NCBI GenBank assembly: GCA_963924555.1
Contig: OZ004585.1
Span: forward strand, 3,361,488 to 3,425,487
DNA length: 64,000 nt
Source: Crambe crambe
Lineage: Eukaryota > Porifera > Demospongiae > Poecilosclerida > Crambeidae
Direction of reading: 5' to 3'
Shown: positions 49,201 to 58,780 of the stretch, one piece after another
How positions within the stretch are numbered: position 1 is the stretch's first letter
Layout of the letters: each line of letters starts with the position of its first letter
Program-made: the position numbers and the translations under genes
Notes under the pieces: model-generated
What the model was told of the DNA's origin: nothing
What the model saw: the letters and a program-made list of their open reading frames with translations, nothing else
The model's database searches: none

Positions 49201-52200
49201 TCGTTTCTTCTTGTCTGTCAATCTTCTTCAACACTTTAGATTTTCATTTCCTGTTGATTATATGTAGCAATGTGCAGCATTTGACAGTGAGCAAGTGAGC
49301 AATAAAAGTAGCTGGCTCCAGTGCTTGATATTGCTGTCACTATTGTTTAAATGAATTAGTAAGAAGAGAAAAGACCTGTTCAGATGCAGCTGATGATGGC
49401 TGTAGAAGGAGGACTGATTTACAGGCTTTCGACCAGTGAAGTAGCTCATGTGCATTTTTTTCCATCACTCTGTTACTGACACTGTGGGTAAAACATCCTC
49501 AGCCTTAGCCATGTAAGTAGGTAACTCTTCTGACCATACTGCATGCAGTATGGTATAGTATTATACAGTATACTGCATGTATGGCTCCAATAATATTGAC
49601 TCCACCTATTATCTCCATCCACTTCCTATCCTATTATTCTGGCATTATTCTACTATACAATGGTGTCTATCAGCTACTTTAATTGCTCACTGTCAAATGC
49701 TGCACATTGCTATAGTAGTAGTTGTATAGGTTCTAGGCTTATCTAAGTGCTCTGTTACATATAAACTCGACAACAAAATCTTCTAAAGAGTTGAAGCATA
49801 TTACAATAAACGCTCAAAGATGTCGAAGACATAGAGACCTGCATAATTTTCAGCTAGGGCACAACGCACATGTGACAATCAATTTTTGGGCCACACCCAC
49901 CCATTTCTTAGCCACAACTGACTAGCTCTAGCTCTTAATAAGCTCATCTATGCATAATTACGAGAGCGTAAAAATTTAATGCCTCAGTGCTGAAAATTGG
50001 TGTTTTCATCTGGTTGTTCATTTATTTCATTCAAATTTTTATACTACACTACTCGTAATTGACTGTGGTATCAGAGAGTGCGGTAGCACTCTCTATGTAG
50101 GGTTAGTACGGAATGGGCATGGCTTCTCTCATTAGAACAATACAAATGAAAAGCACTGAAGTGCTAACCCTCAGCGCACACTGAAAATGCTTAGTTATAG
50201 CAAGTATCGATAATGATTACAGATATTGAGCAGATAACTGATGAGCAGGAGGTATTTAAAAGTATCATTCATTTCCAATCATTTTATAAAGCAGTTGAGC
50301 TAGCTAGCATGTTTCTACCACAAACTCTGAGGTAGCTAATGGCTACATAAAGCTTGCCATGGCAACACCGTTGTAGACTTGTCACTGAAGACACTCCAGC
50401 TAATTGATGCTGTTGCTCTAACAGATGCAGATCAGCTCACCTTGTAGTCTTACACAGCCTGAAACATTTCAGATAGAGTAGGTAATGGTCGGCAGTTTGG
50501 TGTGTATTATATGGAGTATAGGCCATATAGTATTACTTTAATGCTCACTTTTTTCAAAGACAGCATGGAATTGAAGGATTTCACTTTTTTTATGTGTAAT
50601 TTTTCAGCTGCTGTGTGCTCGTAGCTGTTTGAACTGTGGTAAGTGCGCTAGCTCCTAGATCAAGGCCTGATGTGCATTATATGGAGTATAAGCCATATAG
50701 TATTACTATAATAGGTTTTTTTCAAAGACAGCACGGAATTGATGTGTAATTTTTCAGCTGCTGTCTGCTTGTAGCTGTTTGAGCTGTGGTAAGTGCGCTA
50801 GCTCCTAGATCCAGGCGTGACAGACAAAAACAGAAAAATGATTACTATAACCCTTGCACATGCATGCTGAGGGTTAGCTAGACTCTCTGTATCTCTTCTA
50901 TTCTTGCTATAATCTATTACCTTTAACTCGACATGATAAAAAATAGTTCGCATTTTCCAACCTGCCAGACATTTTATAGAATATGTCCTGCCCCATGCAT
51001 GTGATTCTTGCACCTTGACCTCGCGTCTGACTGCCCATTTCGGAGCGTATAAACCCACGGCACTGGTCTGGTTATGAATCAAGCCTTGATGCAACATCAC
51101 TATATCCTTAAGGTTACATAGATATGAGCTCCATCAACCAGATAGATTCATTTTGGTTCACATATATACTATTCAAGAAAATTAATCACAAGAAGTTCCA
51201 TTTTCCCACAGTGTGTCCATGCATGGCAAGAACATTAATTGTGGACTATTTCAATTGCAGGAAAAAGGGAATCATTGTGAATCTCTCATCCATAGCTGAT
51301 ATCCATCCTGTACCACTTTTGGCCACTTATGGTGCATCAAAGGTATGAGTCAAGGAATAGAGCATCCTCAAAACCACTAAATTTAGTACCTGCATACTTA
51401 ATAGTGCAAACCCTCCACGCTGCAGTACGACACATGCAGAGAACATGTACATGTCCTAGAAAGTCTAAACATGTTCTAATCAATTGCTGACGATCGTACT
51501 AAAAATTTAATTCAACCAGAGATGAAAGGGGCGTGGCACCACACATCACCCTATTCATGAAGGTGCAGGGCGACAATTGATACTATTGTGGGTGTGCATT
51601 ATTCAAAATATTGCAGTAGAGAATAGCTAAGATGCAGCTCAAATTTTTTAATAAACAGTTAGATTATCACTAATGTCTGTCTCAAGGGTGAGATCAAACA
51701 CTCTAATTTAAAAATAACTACTGTAATCCTATTGCATATGTGAATAATCAGAGAGGGTTGTAGCTCTCTCTATAAGTGAGATTCCAGTTCCAATTGGATG
51801 TTTACTAGAGCCTACTACAAAGTGCAGAACAAGTTTCAGGACCAGAGAGCTTAAATATGGCAAACAGGTAAGTCACTGGATTCTTTCTCTTATCCTTATC
51901 CAGCAAGTATTTCGGCTACAATCCTTGAAAGAGTCGACGTAAAAGGAGCACAGTAGTAGAATCCACACCTCTTTATCTGGATTTGAAAATAGTTATTAAC
52001 ATGTGAAATGGAGAGTTTTTTTTTTGTTGTTGTTTTTGTTTTGTTTGTTTGTTGTTTTTTATTTTTGTTTTTTTTGTTGTTGTTTTTTGTCTTTTGTTGT
52101 TGTTGTTTTTTTTAGAATGTTTGCACAGCCAGCACAGGCACATAATTATTACAGTCATAATTATTAGCAACTTACAACAATAGTCAGTAGATGGGCACAT

Positions 52201-55200
52201 AAGTTTCCATGTTCACTCCTAGCTGCTGTGTGTCAACTACTCAATGGCTAGACTCAGGGATTTTAGACTCACTAATCCATCTACCGGTATTTCAACTTCA
52301 TCTGTCTTGCTGATCATAATTATTCATTTGGCTACTAGTTATTGCTGTGCCATAGAGCTGGCATACATACTCAAGAACTTCTTTCATCTGTCCCTGCATG
52401 CACAATAGAATTCCTGCACTAATGTGTGTGTATGTGTGTGTGTGAGAGAGAGAGAGAGAGCTTTTTGACCAAAGGTCATCCTTACATTGCGCATACCGCC
52501 CATAGACTACTCCAGTTTTCAGATCAATCACTCTATCAACTCGGGGATTTGTCATCCCTACATCTTTTTCATTTGATGGAAAAAAATTTTCCCTTACTTA
52601 TTATCCTTTGTGATGAATACCGGTAGATAGAATTGTGCACACATGCATCTACTTGCTACCTACACTGTTACTTCCAGCAGCTTTGTGGAAACCTTTCAGT
52701 TAGCCTACAGTCAAGTTTGTGTTAATGTTACACTGTTACTGCTTCTGCAAGTATACATATTTTGCTCCTCTCTGCTCGAATCTAATACTGGGATGTTGGT
52801 ACAAACGATATAATACCATTTTATATACAATTACAATGCATGCTCCAAGTTTGACATAGAAAGAATACTGGAGACTAATTTTATCGACTTCAGGGGCAAG
52901 TCTAGAGCCATTGGCAATCTGAAATGAATGTAGTCCGGTGCCATATAGCATTGCATTTTGATTAGGGATCGTCACACACAAAAATCATGTGAAAACTTTT
53001 ATGGCATCTACAAGTAATAATTATATCCCAAGTGTGGGGAGTGTGTGCCCGAGGGCCAAGAGCTTTAAATCCGGATACTCCACTGAGCACGACTGATATA
53101 AGTATTTTTGTCTGCCCAGTCTGAAGATCAAAGAAGGCAGCGCAGCCGGCTGTAGACCAGCTAGAATGTTCTTTCTTTTATACTAGCTACTGTCAGAAAA
53201 GCTTATGGTTCGAAATGTGGAATTTATTGACCACGTTACACATTTATGATGATATTCATGACCACATTCCACGTTTCAAACCCAATATGCTTTTCAGAGA
53301 GTAGCCAGCATAAAAGGCAGAACTTCCAAGCTGTGCAGGCTGGCATTCTTCATGCCATAGTGTGCTCGCGGCCCACTATGTCTGTGGCACCGTACCCCTG
53401 CCCTGCATGGGTGAGTTAAAGCATGGTGTATGGGTGGGTTGTAGCCCACTCTGAACTTTATGCAGATTTAAAGTTTGGCATGACATAACACTATAAAAGA
53501 GTCTCTATATTTATCACTCTGATGGCAAAGAATTGCTCACTGTGAGGTTAAACTTATTACAAAACTTACACTATTATCCTTTTAATTTTTTTTTTCAGAT
53601 ATTTATAAGATACTTCACTGACAGTCTCAGGTATGAATATGGTCATAAAGGGATAATATTTCAGGTAAGTTTTAGAGACTTTATGTGTTAATTTAGCATT
53701 GAGCATTATAGCAGTGAGGATAATTATTTGTGAAGTTTCATTCTGCATGAGCATCATTTTCACTTTCTTTAACATGACTCCCATGCTCTATGGTTTTTGG
53801 GAAGCAAAGTAAGGATCATGGCGACAGGAATAGAAATATTTTCAATTTCACATAGTACTTGGATAACCTTTTTATTTAGAAGAAATTTGCTTCCCCCACC
53901 CCCACCTCCAATAATCATTATGCTAACCATACTGAATAAACACTAATGTATTTCAGTCAGGGTTTAGTGACATCTTGGTATGATTTTTCTTCAGAACATT
54001 ACTAAAGGTATTACTTCACTACTAAATTATAAATGAGCATATTATGCACAGATCCATGTGGAATGCCTGAAACTGATCTATATTTGATTGGGTTTTTAGG
54101 ATGCTACTTATTACCTAACCTTGTAGCCGGGCTCAGTAACTCTACTGAGACAGTTGATTTGCTTGTTTGGTAGGCCTTCTCTAGCTTAAACTCAATGCTT
54201 AATTGCCATTTTCATAAATTATCCCAGAATCTTTTTCCATCCATGTTTATGAACTATTTCATGTCCTGATCCTTGGCCCAGAACATAATATTATGGCAAA
54301 TAGTAAATTATAGAATTACCATTCCATGTACTATGACATTTTGCAGACTGTTGCTGCTGGAATGGTGACAACTACTATGAGCAATGCTCGTAAAGTGACA
54401 TTTTTCACCCCTGACCCCATAAAGTACTCCAGGGCTGCTGTGGCAACTATTGGTATTCAGGATTACACTCATGGATTTTGGCCACATGCTTTGCAAGTAA
54501 GTTTCTAGTGTATAGGTTTCCATCATTTTAATAGACCAGGAATGTTGATAATTATAATGTGCAACATTGTAATTTAGCTCTAGGACAGAGCTACGGTAGG
54601 CTGCAAAAAAAAGTTCCCGTTCCGTCCACGTAGGACTGGCGTTGAACGCCTTGACTGTTGTAGTTTCTACACAGTCACCCGTGCGTTTAATTTTCTACAC
54701 CGTTAACATCAAGCGTTGCACACCTGTGCCCACCGTTCAACGTTCACGAAGAAACGGTAAGAAGCATAGCTATGTACGTACGTAGGTGAAAAAACGTTAT
54801 TACAAAACGTAACCCTAAGCCTAAAAGCTTATAAAACTATACGTAGCTATCTCTCTAGGTTTACTAGCTATCTCTCTAAGCTGACTAGCTTATGTTGGCA
54901 CTAGAGCTAGCTAGTTCTGCACTTACAGCTAGCTATAATTATAGTATAACACCACCCATGATGTTCTATTGTCAGATTTGCAGTGTGATGAAACTTTACA
55001 GACACGATGAAGGCAGAAGAAATTGTACCACCACTAGCATGCACGAGTTGATATCTAGCTACGTAGAGCTCAAGGCCTTCCTCAGAGACTGCCTGCCGGT
55101 CATCTCGCTGTCGATCTGCTGCTGATGAACGTTTTTGCTGGAATTGCTGCGTGCTTTCATACCGTAAAAACGTTTAGTAATTTTGAACTCAACTACGTAC

Positions 55201-57088
55201 GTTTAATTTGGCCGTTCAACGCAAACGCCTGCTTTGCATTCATACAGCGTTTGCACACGGGTTTTTTACAACGCTTGAGCGTTCTACCGACGTTGTACGG
55301 CAACGCAACGGGAACTTTTTTATGATGAAGACCATATAAATAAAATGATAGGTCATTATAAAGATTTGGTCAGACATTCAGCATCCTGTAATACTTAAAA
55401 CTCTGATTCCAGGAAATTGTTGGGAAATAACCAGTGTCCAGCAGTTATTTTTATTCTGCTAGGACAACAGAACACATCTACTCTCAAGCTATGGCTTCCA
55501 GAATAGAATATATATATAGAGAGAGAAAGGCTTCTGGAACAGTATCATCCCTGGGGTAGTTTGGATAGTTCAACCTATAAGTGCAAGAAATGATTTACAT
55601 TTTGTTGCAAAATTTTTCAACTCATGAGATGTAGAATTGAAGCTAAAAAAATAAACATGGCAAGTCTGCTGTGGTCTCATGGTAAGCGCTTTCATTTACT
55701 AAACAAGCACCAAAAAGACCAGGCTTGATTGAGACTGTTAGTGTAAGAATTAGATAGTATGGTTGTAATATAAGAATTAGATACCCAATGTAAGTATAGT
55801 TAGTTACTTTTACTCACTTGGTTCTGGTATTCAGAACTTGCACACAAATCGATCGACTTTAACCATCCAAAGAGCCTACTTTCCATGATAATACAAGAAC
55901 CTAGGGTCCACTTCATAAATTAAAGTGGTGGGCTAAGTACTTCCAGGGGAACTTTGATTAGTTGTTTTATTGAATGAAATTAACAAGTGAGAGGAAAAAC
56001 ATTTCATGAAAGAGTGATGTAGGCTTGAGTACATGACTATAAAAAGTACGGGGTAGCTTGCTGGCTATGTACTGCATTTGCTCTGCTAACTGTCACAGAA
56101 TTGACAAACCCTACATTGCTGCATGGACTGCATTAATTTTATGCTCGGCTAACTGTCATAAGATTGACATAAATCCTACATCACTGCTGCCATATTATCC
56201 TTTTTGGCTTCACCTTTTAATGACGCTTGTGACGTCAGATTCGTTGCTGGATCTCCAGTCTAGCAACAAATGCAGCTGTAATGCAGAAACCGTTGGAGGA
56301 TGGAATTCAATTTTAGGAGTGATGTAAATTGGACACTAGCTGGACATGCTTTTCAAATAATAAATCTTAACTACCGTAGATTTTCTAATTAGCGCGTCAT
56401 TCTTAAATAAGCACCAAAACCGCACTTTAATTTTTATTTTTTTCGAATATAGCACCAAAATCAATATTGCAATATTTTTTTCTGGCGCTTCAATAATTAG
56501 AATGAAATTGCACGGCCCACCAGCAGCACGCACACAGAGCAACTGTGATCCAGCAAACTTGAATATGTCGAAGTCCTTGAAGTATTATTTCGCTAAGGCA
56601 TTGGGTGAGAATCTTCAGTGTCCTAATTCCATGCCTGTAATCGGTATGGAAACGTCCAGTTGTTGGTCAACCGCAGCTGCATCAAAATTTCGTTCTATCA
56701 ACAAGGTGCCACTCTAATAATGGTCCCAAAATATCATTCAGATTAATTTCACACTCCAATAGTGTGCCAATTGTAAATTGAAATTATTTTTTTCTGGCAC
56801 GTTAATTAGAAAATCTATGGTGCAATATTATTTTGAACAAATTATGATCTAAACATATCAGGAAGAAAAAACAGCTTCTACTGAATATTGTGGAAACTTA
56901 CCTTGTGCTAGGATGGCAAAGAGAACTGTAGAGGTGATACTAATGCTAGCGGAAGAAATGTTCAAGATTTTAGGCCTTTACTAATGTGAATCCCACACCC
57001 ATTTTAGGTACCTTCGCGTGCAGTTGTTTACAAACAATATGGTTTCATTTTCAACATTGATATTTGTACTGTAGTGAGTGATAGCTGA
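28175..57088 (+). CDS. HSD17B12: Very-long-chain 3-oxoacyl-CoA reductase / 17-beta-hydroxysteroid dehydrogenase 12-like (11 exons)
   Basis: Exons by splice sites and frame: 28175-28224, 29832-29977, 30069-30115, 30173-30248, 33973-34142, 38206-38250, 38311-38345, 51261-51342, 53599-53664, 54347-54496, 57008-57088. They sum to 948 nt, 315 residues plus TGA, against about 312 in human HSD17B12. Every intron is GT-AG and all phases match. The SDR hallmarks are present: TGASEGIG cofactor loop, NNVG, the tetrad Asn in IIEIN, Ser in NLSS, and YGASK. The family is a microsomal membrane NADPH enzyme that reduces 3-ketoacyl-CoA in fatty-acid elongation; vertebrate members also reduce estrone. The start ATG lies in ACCATGG. 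A hydrophobic stretch near residue 20 fits the N-terminal ER anchor. The C-terminus (VVSDS) lacks the dilysine ER-retrieval signal of the human protein. The last exon is the least certain. HSD17B3 is the alternative name within the same family. Confidence 0.9.
28225..29831 (+). other. Intron 1 content: repeat-D copy and degenerate tandem repeat
   Basis: 28490-28740 matches 50905-51175 (gtgattcttg...gaatcaagccttgatgcaa...gctccatca...agattcatttcgg). 28628-28646 is an A tract. 29375-29700 is a degenerate tandem repeat of 70-85 bp (ctttctaatctgacctgtct, ttgttcatttgtttgagcag). No exon seen. Confidence 0.55.
29832..30248 (+). CDS. HSD17B12: HSD17B12-like exons 2-4
   Basis: Exons 29832-29977, 30069-30115 and 30173-30248 are separated by introns of 91 and 57 bp. 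Exon 2 encodes the membrane anchor and lead-in. Exon 3 encodes the Rossmann glycine loop TGASEGIG. Exon 4 encodes LARRGLNVVLMSRS, the second beta strand, whose Arg-Ser pattern is typical of this NADP-dependent family, plus the following helix. Confidence 0.92.
30631..30680. other. Perfect 13-bp-stem hairpin in intron 4
   Basis: gaatccaacctct and agaggttggattc are separated by about 8 bases. No promoter or terminator context was seen; it may be a remnant of a larger inverted repeat. Confidence 0.6.
31212..31342. mobile_element. 131-bp palindromic (foldback) element in intron 4
   Basis: Arms of about 50 bp (tatgtaatagttagaacacg ... ggccaataaacaacc) are nearly perfect inverted copies around a ~30-bp loop (gaatccgagggcgcagcctg). 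Likely a MITE; no target duplication was resolved. Confidence 0.75.
31700..31935. repeat. Two-copy ~110-bp tandem repeat
   Basis: The units share cagctataaactacc, ctttagtaatag, ttaatgacaatgttatctga and tcattatctt. Intronic. Confidence 0.75.
32760..32900 (+). mobile_element. tRNA-like SINE candidate with T tract
   Basis: An A-box-like tggttagtgag (32822) and a B-box-like ggtttgaatcc (32852), 30 bp apart, are followed by ctgc and about 25 T. Neighbouring gactgagccaacctt words at 32645 and, inverted, at 32935 frame it. It is not a functional tRNA: no cloverleaf can be drawn. Confidence 0.4.
33973..34142 (+). CDS. HSD17B12: HSD17B12-like exon 5
   Basis: Acceptor tttttatgcag, donor gag|gtatgt. 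It encodes the strand with VDF, then GLDIGILVNNVGLSY and HPDYFLDVP, closely matching the NNVG region of HSD17B12. The phase-1 start completes a Lys codon begun in exon 4. Confidence 0.93.
35280..38050 (-). mobile_element. Fossil retroelement fragment with gag-like region, split by a TIR element
   Basis: Minus-strand reading recalls the gag-like proteins of DIRS/LTR-kin elements (words such as WLDYDWVFRQQA). It is more GC-rich than the flanking intron. It is heavily decayed, with many breaks, and looks old. The element 36453-37469 has inserted into it. No terminal repeats were recognised. The family is a tentative call. Confidence 0.4.
36453..37469. mobile_element. Non-autonomous TIR element with 7-bp target duplication (copy 2)
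   Basis: The ends CATAGATAGTATATTACCGC and its inverted copy match for about 40 bp to ggattggaaacgg. CTGGATC flanks both sides (36446-36452, 37470-37476). It shares CATAGATAGTA and GGATTGGAAAC with copy 1 at 9102-9979 but differs in between. Non-coding. Confidence 0.88.
38206..38345 (+). CDS. HSD17B12: HSD17B12-like exons 6-7
   Basis: Two micro-exons, 38206-38250 (45 bp) and 38311-38345 (35 bp), are separated by a 60-bp intron. They encode RHRQIIEINCQNMVQ and MTHLILPKMLQ, which correspond to the helix of human HSD17B12 that carries the tetrad Asn. A long pyrimidine tract (ttcttcttcttctag) precedes exon 6. Confidence 0.88.
38834..39201. mobile_element. 368-bp foldback element in intron 7 (copy 1)
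   Basis: The left arm (cttctaaatgaaagagtgat ... gcatggactgcatttgtcac) is repeated inverted on the right almost without mismatch, so the whole element is one hairpin with arms of about 170 bp. A partial relative lies at 56009-56215. Confidence 0.85.
39679..40048. mobile_element. 370-bp MITE with ~85-bp TIRs and TA duplication
   Basis: GTCTCGCAGGCCAGACTCG...cttgggggcgggggaaagag is inverted at the right end, flanked by TA. A solo end lies at 700-775. Non-coding. Confidence 0.85.
40108..41502. mobile_element. Foldback element with ~550-bp inverted repeats (Tc1/mariner-type ends)
   Basis: The left arm 40108-40657 starts TAGTGCTCCAAACTTAGAG. The right arm 40950-41502 is its inverted copy ending in CTCCAAACTTAGAGAG-complement...CACTG. 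TA flanks both. The 290-bp centre has no convincing ORF. The ends resemble Tc1 (TA|CAGTGCT). Overlapping ORFs in the arms mirror one another and are not genes. Confidence 0.85.
41620..42330 (+). pseudogene. Second gene remnant of the Tc1/IS630 element (unrecognised)
   Basis: One frame (41737-42085) reads DDLKDLIRKQLYHEIIPEDF, CIHYMEGSTVVMIRSCEDIS, FWASLSNTNKIKVDLGDDKY, a pattern like a PB1/ubiquitin-fold segment. The following frame (KKKRELYQEEEVQEIVDNLK) is shifted by one base after about 42085, and upstream text (SSVLAPPKSCGGFFPSFPSS) is in yet another frame. It faces the transposase convergently. Function unknown; the PB1 comparison is weak. Confidence 0.45.
42361..43476 (-). pseudogene. 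Tc1/IS630-family DDE transposase, broken
   Basis: 43476-43042 encodes the paired-type helix-turn-helix (YSLDLRWRIIWLYTAQHLSI, SEISQLVCVSEKTARRYITK) and the second HTH, ending AVQRSEEL. 42756-42361 encodes the end of the catalytic core: VVIMDNASIHHTDGVVDLI then LPPYSPDLNPAEEAF, with 35 residues between Asp and Glu by my count. The middle is decayed: frames shift twice between 43040 and 42845, the first-Asp region ends in a stop (IWLV...), and an 84-bp MITE lies before MTGERFEEF. A likely true start is MSMPNQYS at about 43437. Confidence 0.85.
42759..42842. mobile_element. 84-bp miniature element inside the transposase gene
   Basis: The ends gccccgtttacacg and cgtgtgtaaatgcggc are imperfect inverted repeats. 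TA flanks both sides. The interior has the palindrome aacccaggttgggt. The transposase frame resumes directly after it. Confidence 0.65.
43518..43655. mobile_element. Palindromic ~140-bp MITE
   Basis: Arms gatttgcaggtttgttgtca ... gaattc and the inverted gaattcaacatgcatcgg...acaaccgacctgcaattt. The words caggttngttg and cgcatgnnca link it to the inner palindromes of family A (1090-1350). Confidence 0.55.
46644..46667. repeat. G23 homopolymer
   Basis: Lies within the broken gene of the 5.1-kb element where coding sequence is expected (between CNDHNS and SEVLFLPI). Confidence 0.85.
47045..47063. repeat. C19-22 homopolymer
   Basis: Same gene, between LPGNFIQ and ADNVDHN. Second such run within 400 bp. 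Confidence 0.85.
48963..50101. mobile_element. 1.1-kb TIR element
   Basis: CCTACATAGAGAGTGCTACC(T/G)CACTCTCTGATACC at the left recurs inverted at 50066-50101. Each end can itself fold (agagagtg...cactctct). Solo ends lie at 38600-38650, 51745-51790 and 62440-62490. No gene inside; 49015-49110 matches part of repeat D. Confidence 0.7.
50505..50825. repeat. Two-copy ~170-bp tandem repeat
   Basis: The units share ttatatggagtata-gccatatagtatta, tttcaaagacagca-ggaattga and tttttcagctgctgt, then gtagctgtttga-ctgtggt and aagtgcgctagctcctagat. Confidence 0.85.
50905..51175 (+). repeat. Repeat-D copy before exon 8
   Basis: Parallels 28490-28740 and partly 49015-49110 (acctttaactcgacatg, gattcttg-acct, atgaatcaagccttgatgcaa, gctccatcaacc-gattcattt). 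Intronic, non-coding; family unknown. Confidence 0.6.
51261..51342 (+). CDS. HSD17B12: HSD17B12-like exon 8 (catalytic)
   Basis: Acceptor caattgcag, donor aag|gtatga. It encodes KKGIIVNLSSIADIHPVPLL followed by ATYGASK, with catalytic Ser and the Tyr-x3-Lys pair. The human counterpart reads NISS...PVPLLTIYSATK. It follows a 12.9-kb transposon-filled intron. Confidence 0.95.
52015..52110. repeat. T-rich (GTT/TTTG)n low-complexity tract
   Basis: Intron 8. A similar tract occurs at 30917-30950. Confidence 0.9.
52424..52463. repeat. (TG)n(AG)n microsatellite
   Basis: gtgtgtatgtgtgtgtgtg followed by about ten ag units; intronic. Confidence 0.9.
53599..53664 (+). CDS. HSD17B12: HSD17B12-like exon 9
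   Basis: Acceptor tttttttcag, donor cag|gtaagt. 22 codons (IFIRYFTDSLRYEYGHKGI...) cover the helix after the catalytic Tyr/Lys, matching the FFSQCLHEEYRSKGV region in human HSD17B12. Confidence 0.9.
54347..54496 (+). CDS. HSD17B12: HSD17B12-like exon 10
   Basis: Acceptor cattttgcag, donor caa|gtaagt. 50 codons begin TVAAGMVTTTMSNARK and end HGFWPHALQ. They match the substrate-loop region of the family (VATKLAKIRK ... GYLIHAL). Confidence 0.92.
54605..55321. mobile_element. ~717-bp MITE in the last HSD17B12-like intron
   Basis: AAAAAAGTTCCCGTTCCG at the left and CAACGGGAACTTTTTT at the right. The subterminal zones are rich in cgttgaacg/cgttcaacg words in both orientations. Non-coding. Confidence 0.7.
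55660..55740 (+). mobile_element. tRNA-like SINE candidate
   Basis: The A-box-like tggtctcatggtaagcgc resembles tRNA D-arm sequence. A B-box-like ggcttgattga lies 45 bp downstream. No anticodon stem could be drawn. Confidence 0.35.
56009..56215 (+). mobile_element. Half copy of the 38834-39201 foldback element
   Basis: gaaagagtgatgtaggcttg, agtacatgactataaaaagt, ctctgctaactgtcacagaa follow copy 1 closely up to the loop; the second arm is missing. Confidence 0.8.
56373..56821. mobile_element. 449-bp MITE in the last HSD17B12-like intron
   Basis: ACCGTAGATTTTCTAATTAG at the left and the inverted CTAATT-AGAAAATCTATGGT at the right. Subterminal tttttttctggc words are shared. Non-coding. Confidence 0.75.
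57008..57088 (+). CDS. HSD17B12: HSD17B12-like exon 11 (terminal)
   Basis: A branch-like tttactaat and the acceptor cccacacccattttag precede 26 codons and TGA. The sequence VPSRAVVYKQ resembles the human C-terminal LPSWIYLKIV. Phase 0 fits exon 10, and the resulting total length is normal for the family. A competing micro-exon near 55412 would give only five more residues. Confidence 0.62.
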   Translation, partial: VPSRAVVYKQYGFIFNIDICTVVSDS

Positions 57089-57779
57089 TTTATATTCTTA
57101 CTGAGTTTCAGATCTCTCTGACCTGTAGCTTAGAAAATACAAACTATGTTGTTTTTGTTATACACTTAATTAAGCAAGCTTTTTCCCTCCCATTTGTTGT
57201 CTATCAACAATCATTAATTAATTAAGGATAAACAGTTTTCATGTTCCTTACTTTTTTGAGTAATGGTCATCCCTACATCTTTTTTCATTCCGTATTACAG
57301 TGCCACAGGTATTTTTCATGTTTCTGTGTTTCGGAGTCATGCAGTAGCTGGATTACAGTTTAGGAATATTTAAAAACTGATGGACAATCATTTATAAGAG
57401 GGCTATGCTGGTCTCTTCATCCCAGTCTCCACTCACAAGGGACCAGTAAAACATGACATCATCACTCCCAGCAATCGTGGTTTTTACTTCATCTGTCAAC
57501 TCACTCTACACTCTCTCTTATTTTTTCTCTACTTCACTTTCAATTGCCAAAAGTTACATTATTGACCAAGGTCAAACCCCCACAATTCACAATGTGCACC
57601 CAGTCCTGTGTCTCATCATCTTCTTCATCCCCTTCGAGTAAATCACGGATACAGAGAAGAATGTCATCTTTTAGTGGATGAGTGGAGGTCTGGAATTTCT
57701 TTCTTAACATTTGCCCAGCAGCCGGAGGTCATTTGCCCAGTAGCCCATCCTGTTCAGTATTGGATAGAGGATGGCGAAG

Positions 57780-58035
57780 CCTTATTAGTCTTTTAAACAT
57801 GTCGGACCATACTGGTAGCTAGAATGCAGGTTGATAGGGTCCCTAATATCACTACCAACTGCAACCTGTTTAAGAAGTTTATGCCATTCACTTTTATACT
57901 TTTCAAATGTGTGCAGTTGGTGATAATTAGTCCACATTTTCTTCCTCTCATTCTTGACTATCCCCTTCCTCCTCAAGTATCCAGCAAGCCTACCATTTCC
58001 CCTTCAAATTCAGCAATAACTTGCTGGTGGCCTTG
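57780..58035 (-). pseudogene. Transposon-protein fragment
   Basis: The minus frame reads KKMWTNYHQLHTFEKYKSEW then HKLLKQVAVGSD, like the Trp-rich segment of uncharacterised transposon proteins common in cnidarians and sponges. The neighbouring frames are closed. 57089-57780 holds nothing else I recognise. Confidence 0.35.
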
Positions 58036-58262
58036 AATCCATACTAAAACTCTTTGAGCTATTGCAGCTTGCTTGCATTGCTTTTGTAACAGGTCTAGAA
58101 AAATAACAAAAGGTACATTATAATTACATGTTACCATTCTCTTCACCACCACTGTTAGTTAGAGAGCTAGCTATGCATGATGTGCGAAAGTTGACGTCAC
58201 AGATACCAATACTTCTGGGTTTACTTTCGACCAACACAGAGTGTCCGCACTTTACATTGAAA

Positions 58263-58306
58263 AATTTTGCCGTTTCTAATCCCAGGGCAGTATACTATCT
58301 ATAATA
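58263..58306 (-). mobile_element. Solo end related to the 7-bp-duplication TIR family
   Basis: Read on minus: TATAGATAGTATACTGCCCT then GGGATTAGAAACGG, matching the end of copy 2. The partner end was not found. Confidence 0.6.
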
Positions 58307-58780
58307 CAACCAAATCTGTAAATGGATCAACCCCTGAGTTAAGCCCAATGTTGCCAGTAGTACGTAGTTGTTTTAAAAAATGGCTATTGACACAATCATA
58401 GGAACTATTATCAATGATGTCCACATGTGTATTATCAAGGCTTCCAATAATTAGTTATTGCCCCTTTTTATATTGTCTAGTAGGCAGCTAGGATATGCAT
58501 TCATTGTAGCTTTTGTTGACTCTATGTGGAAGAACTAGAATTTCACTTTTCTGTTAATTGGAACTGCTTTTTTCCCCCTACTACTGCTCCCTCAGATATT
58601 CTTGCCTCACATATCCAATAACATAGACTTCATTGATATCTAATTAAATCTCCTGTCAGCTGAAAAATATTCAAGTTTAGTGAGATGTTTACCACTTATG
58701 ACAACACCAAGGTTCAGAGGCAAAAGATATCCCATAATTATTGCCCTTATAACTGTGATAGTAACATGCACAGGTAACTA

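Noticed and set aside
55412-55430. Possible last HSD17B12-like exon (EIVGK, stop) after ttccag
   Set aside because: It would make the protein about 20 residues short. The exon at 57008 fits the family length and C-terminal sequence better.
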